DNA of 64,000 bases, taken from contig CAMGYJ010000005.1 in assembly GCA_946122785.1 (NCBI GenBank), forward strand, positions 84,004,547-84,068,546, given 5' to 3'. Of this stretch, positions 10,961-22,234 are shown piece by piece. How positions within the stretch are numbered: position 1 is the stretch's first letter; every line of letters begins with the position of its first letter. Made by a program: the position numbers and the translations under genes. The notes beneath the pieces were generated by a model. That model made no database searches, had not been told where the DNA came from, and saw only the letters and a program-made list of their open reading frames with translations. This stretch comes from Linum tenue. Lineage: Eukaryota > Streptophyta > Magnoliopsida > Malpighiales > Linaceae.

Positions 10961-12149
10961 AAGATTATGCTAGGGATAATTGTGTTCGGAACCCCTAGGA
11001 TTTTAAATTTTTTAAGCATGCAATCTAGGTTCCAAAACACACAAAATACAATCCATTGTTAATTCATTCACACACAAGTACTCAAAGTAGTTTGAGTATT
11101 TGCCTAGATAGTTCATTGCAAAATAATCAACAAAAACAAATCATTAGTGTGAGTAACACATAAAAGTTATATAACCATCGATCTCTTTGGCCATTAAACC
11201 GGGCCTTATGCTAGTTTTACTATGATACACGAAAATGATAATTTTGTTACAACTTCAAAGTTGTACCACCATTTTGGATAAAATTAGAAGTTTAGATGAC
11301 CAGTTGGTACAAATGCAAAAGTTCTACGACCCTTATAAATAATTATCTTATAATAAACTAACGTACATCTATTGAGATAGTAGGACTAACATGGAGGAAT
11401 CAAAATGATTTTCATTAGAATGGCTATTTATTATTACGTACGTAGCTAGCTAGAGTATTAGCTATAATTTCTTTTATTCTGAGATGTGAATGTGATCATA
11501 CTGAGAATTTTCCACTCCCTAATTATAACAAAAAGCCGAGACCCACGTTCCTCTGTCCTAGCGGCAACCTAATCCACAGCTTCTCGCCGTCTGGGATGCT
11601 AATTTATTAAATCATCCATGTTTTAACAGTCTAATTAGAGATGCGATTATTAGACATGTGTGTTTGTACCTGAATATGCATGTATAGCCATGTGGACTAC
11701 TGGACTTGATGGGGAATCTTTCTTTATAGGAGAGAAAATATAATGCCATGTACGTACGCAATTATTAGCCACCTATAAAAATAAACAAAGAAATTATTTC
11801 CTTTAAGCTCTACGTGCTGGGATGAAATGTTGTTCGGTTTTCGCAGCATTATCTTTTATATATATATTAACATGCAGAGGCATCAATATATTTGTATAAA
11901 TAAAAAATATGAATCAGGGTCAACCTTTGGAATCAATTCTCTAAACCAAAACATCAGAATACTGATACCTAATACAAGGAAAACATTTGCTGATGACACG
12001 TACATTGAAACACTAACAATAGAAGAGAACGGGAACGAATAGATACCATTTTTCCGGGCGATGAGCGCAAATGCATGCATTTATATATTTTTCTTACACT
12101 GCGTGTTGCTGTATTTCAACTTTGTGGCATATTTGAAAGGTAAACACAA
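10961..12149. other. AT-rich intergenic DNA
   Basis: No gene or RNA seen. The end of the copia B fragment grades into anonymous AT-rich sequence. Small open frames near 11827-12042 have no recognisable features. Confidence 0.4.
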
Positions 12150-12940
12150 TATAATAGGCGAAGTTTTATTTATAAAATAATAGTCAAAATTTTTGAAATT
12201 AATATAATAGTAAAACTGTTAACTTTACATCCAGTCAAATGTTAGTTGATACTAACATGACAAATTATGTTGATATGGACACTGACTTGGATGTTGCATT
12301 TTGACATATCAACAAAAATGTAGAACCAAAACAAATTAATAGCTAAACCTTTTAGTTTGTGCAAGATAATATCCAAATCTTTTGAAATATATTTTAATAG
12401 CGATTTTTCCTCAAAGTTAGAACCAGAGTTAACGAATTATACGTAAGTCTGGAGGTTTCGATACATCGATACACATATTGATTGAAATAGTATTATTTGA
12501 TTTGGAACATTAAAATAATAATTAAAAAAATTAAACTAGGAAAAAAATAGAGAGGTTCATCCTTTTATGTCTAGGTATCGAAACACTTGCACCTACCTTA
12601 ATTTTTTTTAACTCTGACATCAAATTTATAGGGAAATGACTATTTAACTGTATTTCAAAATGTTTGGTTATTATTTTGTACCTGATAAAAAGACTTGGCT
12701 ATCATTTGCATAAGATTAAAGATTTGGCTATTAAATTGTTTTAGTTCTATATTTTTGCTGACATGTCAAAATGTAACATCCATGTCCATTTCGACATCAG
12801 CATAATTTGTCACGTCAAAGTCAACTGACGTTTGATTGGATGGAAAGTTATCAGTGGTTATTATATTGTTTTTTCAAAGAGTTTGGTTATATTATTACTT
12901 TATTCAAAATGAAAGGTTTGTATTTTATATTGTATTTACT
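12150..12940. repeat. Fold-back element with long imperfect inverted arms
   Basis: The left arm (about 12160-12480) and right arm (about 12560-12925) are inverted copies. Pairing phrases include 'gacaaattatg' with 'cataatttgtc', 'ttttgacatatcaacaaaaat' with its complement near 12755-12775, and 'agagttaa' with 'ttaactct' close to the centre. The arms show the 'gttaac...ccagtcaa...gttga' vocabulary of the Mutator-like arms at 37658-40880. No coding region lies between them and the target duplication was not resolved. Confidence 0.65.
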
Positions 12941-13989
12941 CTATTTGAACAAAAAAAAAAAGGTTTGTGTTGTGATACGCTAACCTTGCTGTATACCCAT
13001 CGGATTTTAGTATTTAGACCATGAATTAATCATAGTTTAAGGCATGATACCATACCCTAACCTCTAATGTGTGAAACCTAGTCTCTGATTTTCTAACCTA
13101 AACCATAAGTTCATTTAATCTAAAAATAATGTCCGACCATTGCGATTTGTCGAAATATATAAAAGTACATCTAATAAGTGTGAACGTATGCGTAGAACAT
13201 ACGTGAGGTGTACACTCGCCTTAGCCATATATATATATATTCTATTACGAGGGGAAATTTATCAAATTTGTCAAATTTTAAACCTCACGAACACCTAACA
13301 AACAAATGAAAAGCCACTAAATTAAATACTTTGGGAGTGAGCATTCAGGGCTATCGCATTACTTGTGGAAATATTGCAATAAACGTAAAAGAGGCTTGGT
13401 TAACGTTGTTATTCCTCCCCGTTGTGGTGAGGCTTAGATCCGTGGAGAAGATGTGATGACATTATTTTGCGAGTGACCAATACAGTGCTATCGCATTACT
13501 TGTGAAAATAGTGCAATAAACATAACAGAGGCTTGGTTAACATGGTTCTTCCTCCCCGTTGTGGTGAGACTTGCAACCATGGAGAAAATGTGATGACGTT
13601 ATTGATGATGGCTACTCAAAGGCGCATGCTTCCTTTAATACCCTATACAACAAGCTCCTAGGGTTACAATATCATTAATGAATGAGACATTATGAGTTTC
13701 CGTGTAAGAATTGGAAACCACATGAGATGCATATGAGCAGCGGAGCATGATTTGACGACGTGGGCTTGTTCTTAGCTGCTACTCTATCTCAGCCCAAAAC
13801 TCCCACACAAGCTGGCACATGAAGATTACAGATGTCAGCTTGGAGATCAGTGTGTACCTTAACTGGCAAAATCTAACCTGATTGCATTCATTCTCAGAAA
13901 AAGTAATGGTCCATCTTTACGTGTTTAGTGCGCTCATGAAAACAAGATTGTTTGCAATATGAAGCGCTGCTTAATTTTCTCAATGAAGA
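12941..13989. other. Intergenic DNA containing a short tandem duplication
   Basis: No gene seen. A TA run lies near 13228-13240. The only clear structure is the tandem pair at 13333-13606, listed separately. Confidence 0.4.
13333..13606. repeat. Tandem duplication, two units of about 137 bp
   Basis: 'ctatcgcattacttgtg' starts at 13351 and again at 13488, an offset of 137. The similarity continues through 'gaggcttggttaac', 'cctccccgttgtggtgag' and 'atgtgatgac'. The two units differ at perhaps one base in ten. No coding sense was detected. Confidence 0.8.
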
Positions 13990-14870
13990 GGAGTACTGTG
14001 GCAATGTTGGGGAACACTAAGTTCCTACAACAACCAACGCAACCAAAGAACTCCCTGACTGTGCTGGATATGGCTTGACACTCGGCCTCTGCAGACAATC
14101 TGGCAACCACGCTTTGCTTCTTGGTTTGTCAGGAAATGGGAGCATCTCCCATACTGGTGAAATATTCGGATATGGACCATCTGGTGCTCTTACAGCCCCA
14201 ACTCTGCATCATGGTAAAAACTAAGATGTAGTGGATTTCTGGTGTGGAAGAAGAGTCCATGACCAAGAGAGTTCTTTATGTACCAAAGAACTCAAAAAGC
14301 AGCATCTAAGTGCATTTGACTGGGAGCTTGAACATACTGGCTAAGGACATTAAATGCATAAGTAATTTTAGGTCGAGTAATGGTCAAATAGAATAACCTT
14401 CTAACTAGGCGACGATAAAGGGATGGGTCAACCAACGTGTCTTCCACGGTTTGTGCAACTGATGATTTTGTCTGATGGGAAAAGTAATGGGACGCGAACC
14501 CTAAACACCAGTGTATTCGAGAATGTCGAATACATACTTTTGATGACTAAGAACCACACCATTAGGAGTCTCTACTAGTTCAATACCCAAGACAAAAGGA
14601 GCCACCCAAGATCCTTGATGTTGAAACAAGTATTTAGCAATAGTTTAACTTGTGCCATGAATGACAAGTCACTCCTAGTTAAAATGATGTCCTCAACATC
14701 AATTAAGGATGCAAAAAGGTGTTCCCTTGCTTGTAGATGAAGAGCGATTCATCAGCAGGTGAGGAACAAAAACCAAACTCATACAAGGTAGCTGTGAACT
14801 ATTTATATAAATTGATAGAGGCTTGCTGGAGACCATAAAGTGATTTATGGAGTCAACATATTCAGGTGTC
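13990..14870 (-). pseudogene. Decayed copia reverse transcriptase/RNase H fragment
   Basis: Read on the minus strand from about 14870 downward, the sequence gives a KSLYGLQQAS block (family KSLYGLKQA), then FCSSPADESLF, then RRLFYLTITRPKITYAFNVL and a region resembling MHLDAAFRVLWYIK. These are the thumb and connection blocks of copia reverse transcriptase, followed by the start of RNase H. Stops and frameshifts occur throughout. The 5' part of pol and both LTRs were not found. It is unrelated in detail to the copia copies at 6455 and 46634. Confidence 0.6.
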
Positions 14871-15439
14871 ACTGTGTTGCGAGCCTCGAGTAATTTGTGA
14901 ACCTCCTCATCCAAATAGCAACCTAATTGTCAAAAACCTTAACTTCCATATATATGGTGTAATGATGAGGACATAAGATAAAGAGTCACATCCTCTAGCC
15001 ACCATATACTCACATTCTCTTCTCTCACACCATTTAAAACATTAGTAGGACACTCTCCTTTTTTGAAACCTAAGTTCATCCTTGTTTTCTCATGTTCGTC
15101 CTCAAGTTGTCGCGTGTCTATAAGAAACATGACCTATGGGGAAGCCTATCGCAACATCGATGTTAAAGTATTAACTGCACATGTGTTTCCCATTCTACGA
15201 TAGTTATAGCTAAGAAGTCTCATTTGATGACTAAAGGAGATAGATTCTCTGCACCTTAAACATTAATTTTGTTTGGCATAGATCTCGAATCTAGCCCTTC
15301 CTACTTTTGAATTTTTAAGATCCACCCATTGCTCTTATTTATTACACTGTGACTAAACTTTTGTTGCTTATCGTTCATTTTATTATCTAGGTCAGTCTCT
15401 CTTTACTTTTGTTTCGCTGTGATTGACTTAGCATCCTCT
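14871..15439. other. Anonymous sequence, possibly further copia decay
   Basis: No gene recognised. Minus-strand open stretches at 14939-15130 have no domain I can name; they could be more of the copia remnant just to the left. Confidence 0.3.
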
Positions 15440-16200
15440 CCTGTCACATTGTTTCTCTTAGTCGAATGGTAGTTCTTTGTTCGGCTTTGAACATGGGTGT
15501 CTCCACTTGCCATTTCATCATCTTCATTCCCTCAAAGGTCATGAGGGTCTTTGGACTCTTTCCATCCTTTTGTGAAACTTCATCTCCATATTCTTCATTA
15601 TTATACACGATATCATACCAGTTTCGCTGGTGTGTACTTGATTGTCGTCCTTGGCTATCTGGCACTTTTGAGGCTTTTCTCATTTTGAAGACCATCATCA
15701 CTCTTTTTTTCTATTATCCATCCACCATAAATCTTACCATTCGTGCGGGCCATTGGATGTGTTGAAGTATTTATGTGCCCATTCTTAACTTATGTTTCTT
15801 TACTAAGTCCTTAGCATGGGCATTCATAAGTCAAGACTCCATACATCTCACATTCAAAGCATATTTATGTAATCTCTTGTCCTCTTTAAGGTACTCAATC
15901 CCTTCCACCTTGTATTTTAAGAGCAACAACTTTATCAAGTCAACTTCAATGCAAATTCTGTCATACTTTGTCCAGGCACCTTGATTTGTTGATTTGTCAG
16001 GCTTTCTGTTCATCCCAGCAATGCAACAGATAAGTACATGATTGTGTAGCTTGACTACAAGATGAGGTAGTTGTCCCCTAACCATTATCGACTTGATTTC
16101 CATCTTCCACAAATTGGAACCCATGCACCACAAGAAAAATGTATGTGTCCCCAAACATCCATAACCCCCTGATTCAGCATACTCATAATCCAATTCGCTT
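15440..16200 (-). pseudogene. LINE ORF1-like (DUF4283/zinc-knuckle type) fragment
   Basis: On the minus strand, 16193-15831 reads GAWTKYDRICIEVDLIKLLL, then KYKVEGIEYL and CMES. This resembles the plant LINE ORF1 pattern in which RVCVELDLSKPLLPKFKIEG precedes a GLxxxCFxCGRYGH knuckle. Here the knuckle cysteines are largely lost. A further open stretch at 15701-15444 continues in the same direction after stops. The assignment rests on one conserved block and is tentative. No endonuclease or reverse transcriptase follows. Confidence 0.45.
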
Positions 16201-17960
16201 TTTTATTAAACAAAAAAACATAAATTATGTAGGTTAGAGATTCACAGATACCCGTGATGTGCCCATATCCCATAAAGATGCATCGATAGCGAAGTATAAG
16301 GCACCGTCCGACAAAAGTCATTCACCACCAAAGCTGACCTCATTCATATCATTAAGTTATTTCTACGCCGCTGTAAATATCACAAACGGACACCTTGTAT
16401 CCTCATTCTCTTTGTTCAGTTTGTTGCCTTCTTCTCTCACGGCCGCAACGGCTCAACCACATCTTTTGAATCAGAATCAGCCACGTACCATTCCTCATCT
16501 TGTAGAGCCATCATTAAACCGTTTCACAGTGCTACCATCCCAAAAACTCTCCCTTTCAGGGTTTCTTCATTGTCTCATCCTGAACTTTTGAACTCGATAA
16601 TTACCGATCCAACTGTTGATCTTCAAAGACCACATCCTCCTTACCATCAACTCCAGTTAGATCCATAGCCCGAACCTTCTTCTTCACCTGTTGGGTTTCG
16701 CTATCTCCCTTAACCAAGGTTGTCAACCCGCAGATTGACCCACGGGTCGACCCAATTTGACCCTGACCCGGTAAGAAAAACGGGCCGCACGCACCCGCCG
16801 GGCCGACCGCTATTAGGTACCGCGTTGGAGGTCAAATTGTGTCATTTTTTTCTTTAGTTTGCGAAATGCGCCTATTTTCCAATTTTTCTTTTCTCCTAAG
16901 TCAATCTTTGGAATACTAAATTGAACATTTGAATATTTATGTTATATAAGTGTGTGTGAATTTTCAATATATGTTGGATCTAAGTACGATGTGGTAACGT
17001 CTTCGACAGCAAGGCCGCCGTCGCAATGAAAAGAAACCTAAGCACTCGACCTTGGGATTCGGGAGATTCTTCTCCGAAAAATTTAGAGCCCATTATTATA
17101 ATATCAGACATTTTAGATTGAACAAAAACTAAACATACGAATTTTATACAACACATATTACATGGAAACAATAATTTAGGAAGTGAGTTTTGGCCGCGGC
17201 TAATGGGCAATGGCCACGAAATCAGCGTCCATTAGAGCTGAACCCTGACAACACATAGATCCATTGCTTATGTTGGTAATGATGATAGGAAAAATATTTA
17301 TCATAAACTCGATTAACAGCACACGATATATATTGATTAGAAATATTATTATAGAGTGAAATATGAAGCATATATGACATAGTAGTGTAGTAAGATCCAC
17401 CAAGTCTAAGGAGTCAAAAGAGGATTACAAGTGTTAAGGTGATTATAGCAGTTATAAAAATTAAGTTAGGTTTTTTGGTGTTAGTAAAACACTAACTCCC
17501 TCCAACTATAATGATTTTTCACTTAATTGATTGACTAACATCACAAACAAACCTGATAGCACGCTTGCAATTGCTCTATTAACTTCCACCCGGGGCGCTA
17601 GTCAACATTCCTACCCACCATATATATATGCATGTCAAGATCCACAATGCGAGAGTGGTTGACTACCAAATTCGGGCATTGACACACATTCCCAACTTCT
17701 TCCATATATTACTTGTCAGTTGTCAACACCCAAGAGTAGGACTCGCAGTCTCGCACGGCTTCTTCATAAATCTTTAACCAACCCTGCTAATTAATTAATT
17801 AGCTACACACTTACAACTGTTTTAACTATCCTTTTGGTATTTCTCAAGCAAAATGGACGCATAAAATCAATATTCATTAGAGTGCATCTATTATGCTCAA
17901 GTAATGGTGTGTATAAGCGCATGTTGAACTTCTATTATAAATTTATTACATTAAAGATAA
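16201..17960. other. Intergenic DNA
   Basis: No supported gene. A GC-rich patch at 16722-16820 ('aaccaaggttgtcaaccc' followed by 'gacccgg' runs) looks like the end of a non-autonomous element, but its partner end was not found. The remainder is AT-rich. Confidence 0.35.
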
Positions 17961-18170
17961 TAAAATAATTTTGTAAAGAAAATGTATAGGTACAAACTGA
18001 ACTTTTACTATAACGTTAAATTACAAGTTCAGCCTATAATTTAAAGAAATTTGTAATAAAAGATATAGGTACAATATGAATTTGTACCATTGTGTACTTA
18101 TAAAAAATTCAACTTGTACCACATCGATTAATTATCAGAGATTCAAATGGATTTATAAGGCCAGCTCAAT
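17961..18170. repeat. Dispersed repeat, copy 1 ('ataggtacaaa ... tttgtaccat')
   Basis: Contains alternating 'ataggtacaaa' and 'aattTgtaccat'-type phrases and ends near 'gtgtactta'. A related copy with the same vocabulary lies at 22690-22930. No coding content. Function and class unknown. Confidence 0.5.
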
Positions 18171-18283
18171 ATTAGTAATTAAATGAGCTAGCTGGGCCTT
18201 ATTGAGTTGGGTTTTTGGGCCTAAGTTGTTGAATTTTCTCTCCATGGACTAGGTGGTCGTTCGCCCCTATGACCTCCATAATC

Positions 18284-19030
18284 GATGTCGCCTCTCCATT
18301 GTAACAAGCCTGGTGGTATGAAATATGGCTCTAAAAAAACTAAGTCTGGAAACAAGGTAAGCTTGGTAGCTAGCCAAGTGGGTACCCGGCCAACAAGGCA
18401 GGCATGGTACCAGTGGCGGAGCCACTTGGTGCCAAGGTGGGTCATTTGCACCACCTTGGCCCAAAACATGTAGAGCAAATTTGTTTATTTGAGGTTAGAT
18501 TGAATACAATATGTCCATATTATTATAGATAATTTTATGAAAAGTAATGTTTTGTGATTTCTATTTAATTTTTCATTCATATATTCTATAAGTGAATTTA
18601 ATATAAATAAAAACTTGAAACTTAGTAGCGTTTGTTGCTATCGGTTCCCAATGCAAGTATTGAAAGAGCACTTACTACAATAAGCAAAGTAAAGAAACCG
18701 TTCAGAATTAGATTAGTTGTGGAATATGAATGGTTTTTCGTTGTGATATATTCACATCCCTTGAAATTTGCGTTATGAATGTTTTTTAGAAAATTTTCTG
18801 AAAATAAACACATCCTAAAATTTATGTAATCTTTCCCTCCATATTTGACCTACCTTGGATGAATTTCTGGCTACGCCAGTGCATGGTACCAAGATATGAA
18901 ATCTGGCTAAATATGGAGCCAACGGGGTACCAAGCCGATAGGGCGACAATGTACCAACTTGATAAGATTCTAAAAACTAAGTATAGATCCAAGAGGGTAC
19001 CAAGCCGACAAGACATGCCTGGTAATTGGG
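18284..19030. repeat. GGTACC-rich repeated sequence interrupted by an hAT element
   Basis: Short phrases recur on both sides of the hAT insertion: 'gggtacc', 'aaaaactaagt', 'gccaacaaggcaggcatggtac' compared with 'gccgacaagacatgcctggta'. These suggest a diverged tandem repeat of roughly 100 bases. No gene. Confidence 0.4.
18411..18881. mobile_element. hAT non-autonomous element (CAGTGGCGGAGCC type), 8-bp TSD
   Basis: The left end CAGTGGCGGAGCCA and right end TGGCTACGCCAGTG are inverted repeats with 12 of 14 matches. Perfect 8-bp duplications CATGGTAC flank it at 18403-18410 and 18882-18889. The 471-bp body is AT-rich with no transposase. Confidence 0.88.
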
Positions 19031-19306
19031 AGGATGAGGCCTAACTAAATCTCTATGGTCGTTGCATTCACTTTCTCATAGTCGTCACTATGACTTCTGT
19101 GATCTTCAATTTTTATACTTGGTTATCAGATTTCAACTCTCATCCAAACTTTATCATTGATTTTTTTCCGTCTTCAAAGTTATATTGGAAATGAATAGCT
19201 TTTGAAAGTTACAATAAAGTCTAAAATACCACATTGGTGAATAAGGCACTACAGAAGGTGAGTAAAGATAGATTCCCTCTCAAAAGGGTGTAGCCTTTGC
19301 GGTTGC

Positions 19307-19686
19307 CCAATTTTATGGAAGAGCGAGGATCTAAGTGGACTTCAATCCACACATGTGTTTCGTTCATCCGTTGTGCAAGTAGGTGGGTGGGTTGATCGGC
19401 TTAAGATTATAATATTTTTGGAGAATGATGAATTAATTATTCATTATCTTTCCATATACGTAAGAGATAATTACTAAATGAACTTTTATCTTACTGCGGT
19501 TAATTAAGAATATAATTATCTTCCTTAACCGTGTGGTTGATTCCCCACGAAAGAGGAAAACCTAGGGGGTTTATGCCTCTATAAAAAGCAGCCTCACAAA
19601 CACTTTAGATACACAATTCTGACAGCAAAAAAAAAAAAAAAAAGAGTGAGCATTCTTCAAAGATCTCCGGATATTGCACAAACATA
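19307..19686. repeat. LTR-like repeat R, copy 1
   Basis: Aligns in order with the sequence at 22235-22600: 'cggctt(a/g)agattata', 'aattatcttccttaac', a TATA-like 'ctataaaaagca' (copy 2 'cttataaatagca'), then 'gtgagcattcttca' (copy 2 'gtgagtgttcttca'). The promoter-like core suggests an LTR of a retrotransposon. No coding region was found between the copies once the LINE is removed. Confidence 0.6.
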
Positions 19687-19701
19687 GAGTCGAGAGAGGG
19701 A

Positions 19702-20714
19702 ATGGATCTTATTCGGTAAAAACAGGGTATCATCTTGCCTTGGATAATATCTTAATACTCAGCCAAAAATCGATGGCTAATATCATTGATCCTCCTGTTT
19801 GGAAAAGAATGTGGGCGCTCGACGTCCCGCCAAAGCTCAAGTTCTTTATATGGCAATGTTTGAAAGTTATTTTGCCAACTATGACGACTCTTAGGTCCTG
19901 GGGAATTAACTGTCAAACTCGTTGTCCAGTTTGTTGGGATAGTCAAGAGAGTATTGAACACCTCTTCTTTCATTGTCCACCTGCTCTTCACCTTTGGAAT
20001 ATGGTGGGACTAAGTAGCTTACTTCTCTCCGCCCCAGCTGAAAACTTTGGGATCTGGTGGCGATATGTTATGAACTCGGAGAGCTTCCAAATCCACTATC
20101 TCCCCTGCATTTGCCTTCTTTGGAGAATTTGGAAATCTAGAAATAAAGTGGTGTTCGAATTCACTCAACCACTAGCCAGTTCGCTTGCCCGTCAATTCTT
20201 CTTCCAAGTTCAAGAATACTCCTCTATCTCCCCCCTCCCCCAAACCCTTCCTCCTCGACTGCAGCCCTCTCGTCCTTCCAGTTGGGTTGGTCCTCCCGAA
20301 GGTTTTCTCAAGATCAATTTCGACGCTGCTGTTCGAGACACGGGTTGCTCGTCTGGCATCGTAGTTCGAGGTCCGGATGGGCAAGTCTTCTTGGCCTTGG
20401 GGTTCCATCATCCAGGAATTTCGAACCCTTGGGGTGCCATCGCTTTACTGCTTACTCGCAGTATTCCTCTCGTCATCATCGAAGGAGATTCAGAGGAAGT
20501 TATCCGGCAACTTGAAGGCAGATGCTTTGAAGACTCGGTGGGCGGGCCCTTACTTCGTGATTGTTTTCAGTTATTGAGATCCTGTTCTGCTTGTTTTCTT
20601 TTTAGTTCGGTCCCGAGGACTGTCAACTGGGCTGCCCATAGAGTGGCAAGACAAGCCCTGCTGCTGTCCCCTGTAGAGATAGCGTCCTTCGATTTTGTAG
20701 GGTGGCTCCGCTAA
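19702..20714 (+). pseudogene. LINE ORF2 C-terminus: zf-RVT and RNase H domains
   Basis: An uninterrupted frame of about 337 codons. The zf-RVT region reads NGSYSVKTGYHLAL, VWKRMWALDVPPKLKFFIWQ, then CPVCWDSQESIEHLFFHCP, with the usual Cys/His spacing, and LLWRIWKSRNKVVFE. A plant-type RNase H (RVT_3) follows: LKINFDAAVRDTGCSSGIVV, VIIEGDSEEVIRQL, VPRTVNWAAHRVAR. The first and second Asp are present (FDAA, EGDS), but the catalytic Glu normally found in an AEALAL segment is replaced (here WGAIALLL). The reverse transcriptase and endonuclease are absent because of the 5' truncation. There is no start codon inside the insertion: an upstream ATG at 19674 lies in target DNA. It is a dead fragment, although the unbroken frame implies a recent insertion. 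Confidence 0.85.
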
Positions 20715-20780
20715 TTGTTCTTTTTTTGGTGTTGGGTAGAGGATTTAACTATTGTACTTTGATATTACTTGGAAAAAAAA
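19702..20780 (+). mobile_element. 5'-truncated LINE insertion with 16-bp target duplication
   Basis: The 16-base sequence AGAGTCGAGAGAGGGA occurs at 19686-19701 and again at 20781-20796. The segment between them encodes the C-terminal part of a LINE ORF2 and ends in an A run directly before the second copy. A 5' truncation, an A tail and a long target duplication are the hallmarks of target-primed insertion. The insertion split LTR-like repeat R. Confidence 0.92.
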
Positions 20781-20960
20781 AGAGTCGAGAGAGGGAGGAC
20801 GAGAAACAAGGAAGTTATATGTGTTGCTAGCTATTCATTGCAAAATCAGAAGGAAATTACTTCTTGAAAAGAGGTAAGAGTTGTGACCTTTATCGTGAGT
20901 CATTAATAAATAACAAATAAGAACTATACTCAATTTGTGTAAGTTGGAGTACCTAAGTGA

Positions 20961-22225
20961 CGGCCCAAGATAGGGTCAGTAATCACAGGTTACTGACCCA
21001 TCAGTAATCACACGCGGACCGTAGATTTGAGGATGGAGCAATCGTGTGGCTGGGCTGGATGGGGGGTGTTGAGGGGCATTTTTGTCCATTTTTGTATTTT
21101 TACTTTTTTATTTATTCCGCATTTCAATGCTGGCTTTTTCAATGAAAGAGAGAGAAGTCTTGTCTCTGCAACTCAACTTTCTTCCTTCTCTCTTCCTTTT
21201 TTACAATCTCTTTCTCTATTCCTTCTCTCTTGCTTTTTCTCTCACAATCTCATTTTCAAATCTAGATCTGCTCTCTTTCTTCTTCATTTTTTTCTCTAGC
21301 ATAAAAATTGTAGTCACTCTCTTTTATTGCATTTCTTCTCTTCATCAACTCGTTGAACTCAATTCCGATCTTTCTCATTTTTTTGGCATTTTGGTGTTCT
21401 TGATTGGGGAAGAGGAAATGAGAGGCATCAGAAGACGATTTTTTTTCTCTCCCTCCTTCTTTTTTTTCCTTTTAGATAATATATATTGATATTATGACTC
21501 TATACCATATGGTATTGGGTAGTAACGAAATATATATTGATATTACCACTCTATACCATATGGTATTGTGTGGTAACGAAATATATATTGATATTACCAC
21601 TCTATACCATATGGTATTGTGTGATATTACTACACTATACCATATGGTATTGGGTGGTAACGAAATATATATTGATATTACCACACTATACCATATGGTA
21701 TTGGGTGGTAACGAAATATATATTGATATTACCACACTATACCATATGGTATTGGGTAGTAACGAAATATATATTGATGTGGCAAATTCATACCATATGG
21801 TATGCTCTTATTTAATACTAGTCAATACCATATGGTATTATGGTATAGTCGATACCATATGGTATAGACTGGTAATAACTGGAAAATTTTTTTGTGTCAA
21901 AACAATATCAAAGTGGATATCATTTTGAAGAGCATAATTAATCTGATCTAACTGTGCAAAAAAAATTAAATTTCGACTTAAAACGAGTGAGAAATCGTCC
22001 GTTAAAGATTAAGGGAAGGAAAATTAAAGGTTTTTCTAGGAAAGAGAAGGAGGTCCTGATGTGGTCGGTCAAAAGTCCGTGTCAGCAATGAAGAGGGAAT
22101 AAGTGTAATTTACCTTACTACCCTTTAGCATTTAATTTAAATAAAAAAGTAACTGACATGTGGAGAGAGGAGAGGGGGTTACTGATGGGTTACTCACCCA
22201 TCAGTTACTCACCCGATCTGCTCCC
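20961..22225. mobile_element. Mutator-like non-autonomous element, 9-bp TSD
   Basis: Flanked by the perfect 9-bp duplication CCTAAGTGA at 20952-20960 and 22226-22234. The ends are imperfect inverted repeats of about 50 bases: left 'aagatagggtcagtaa' and right (complement) 'cagatcgggtgagtaa', each followed by a 'acccatcagtaa' block. A 9-bp duplication with long TIRs fits Mutator-like elements. Inside are a pyrimidine-rich tract (about 21080-21480) and a palindrome array (21502-21865). No transposase. Confidence 0.85.
21502..21865. repeat. Array of nine perfect 14-bp palindromes ATACCATATGGTAT
   Basis: The palindrome starts at 21502, 21553, 21604, 21637, 21688, 21739, 21790, 21825 and 21852. 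Most spacings are exactly 51 bases (others 33, 35 and 27). The main unit is 51 bases, containing 'aaatatatattgatattacc' before the palindrome and 'ttgggtggtaacg' after it. The array lies wholly inside the Mutator-like element. Its continuous open frames on both strands are a by-product of the 51-base (17-codon) period. Confidence 0.95.
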
Positions 22226-22234
22226 CCTAAGTGA

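Noticed and set aside
16722..16860. Possible transposon end 'aaccaaggttgtcaaccc' with GACCC runs
   Set aside because: No inverted partner or target duplication found in the window, so not listed as an element.
19674..19701. ATG at 19674 as the start of the LINE-derived protein
   Set aside because: It lies in target DNA before the 16-bp duplication, so it is a chance fusion and not the LINE's own start.
21502..21865. CArG boxes (MADS-domain sites) in the palindromes
   Set aside because: CCATATGG has only four A/T bases between CC and GG; the canonical site needs six.
21494..21928. 144-codon + frame and an 87-codon - frame over the palindrome array
   Set aside because: The 51-base unit is 17 codons long, so any stop-free unit gives a long frame on either strand. 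The peptide is only the repeat translated.
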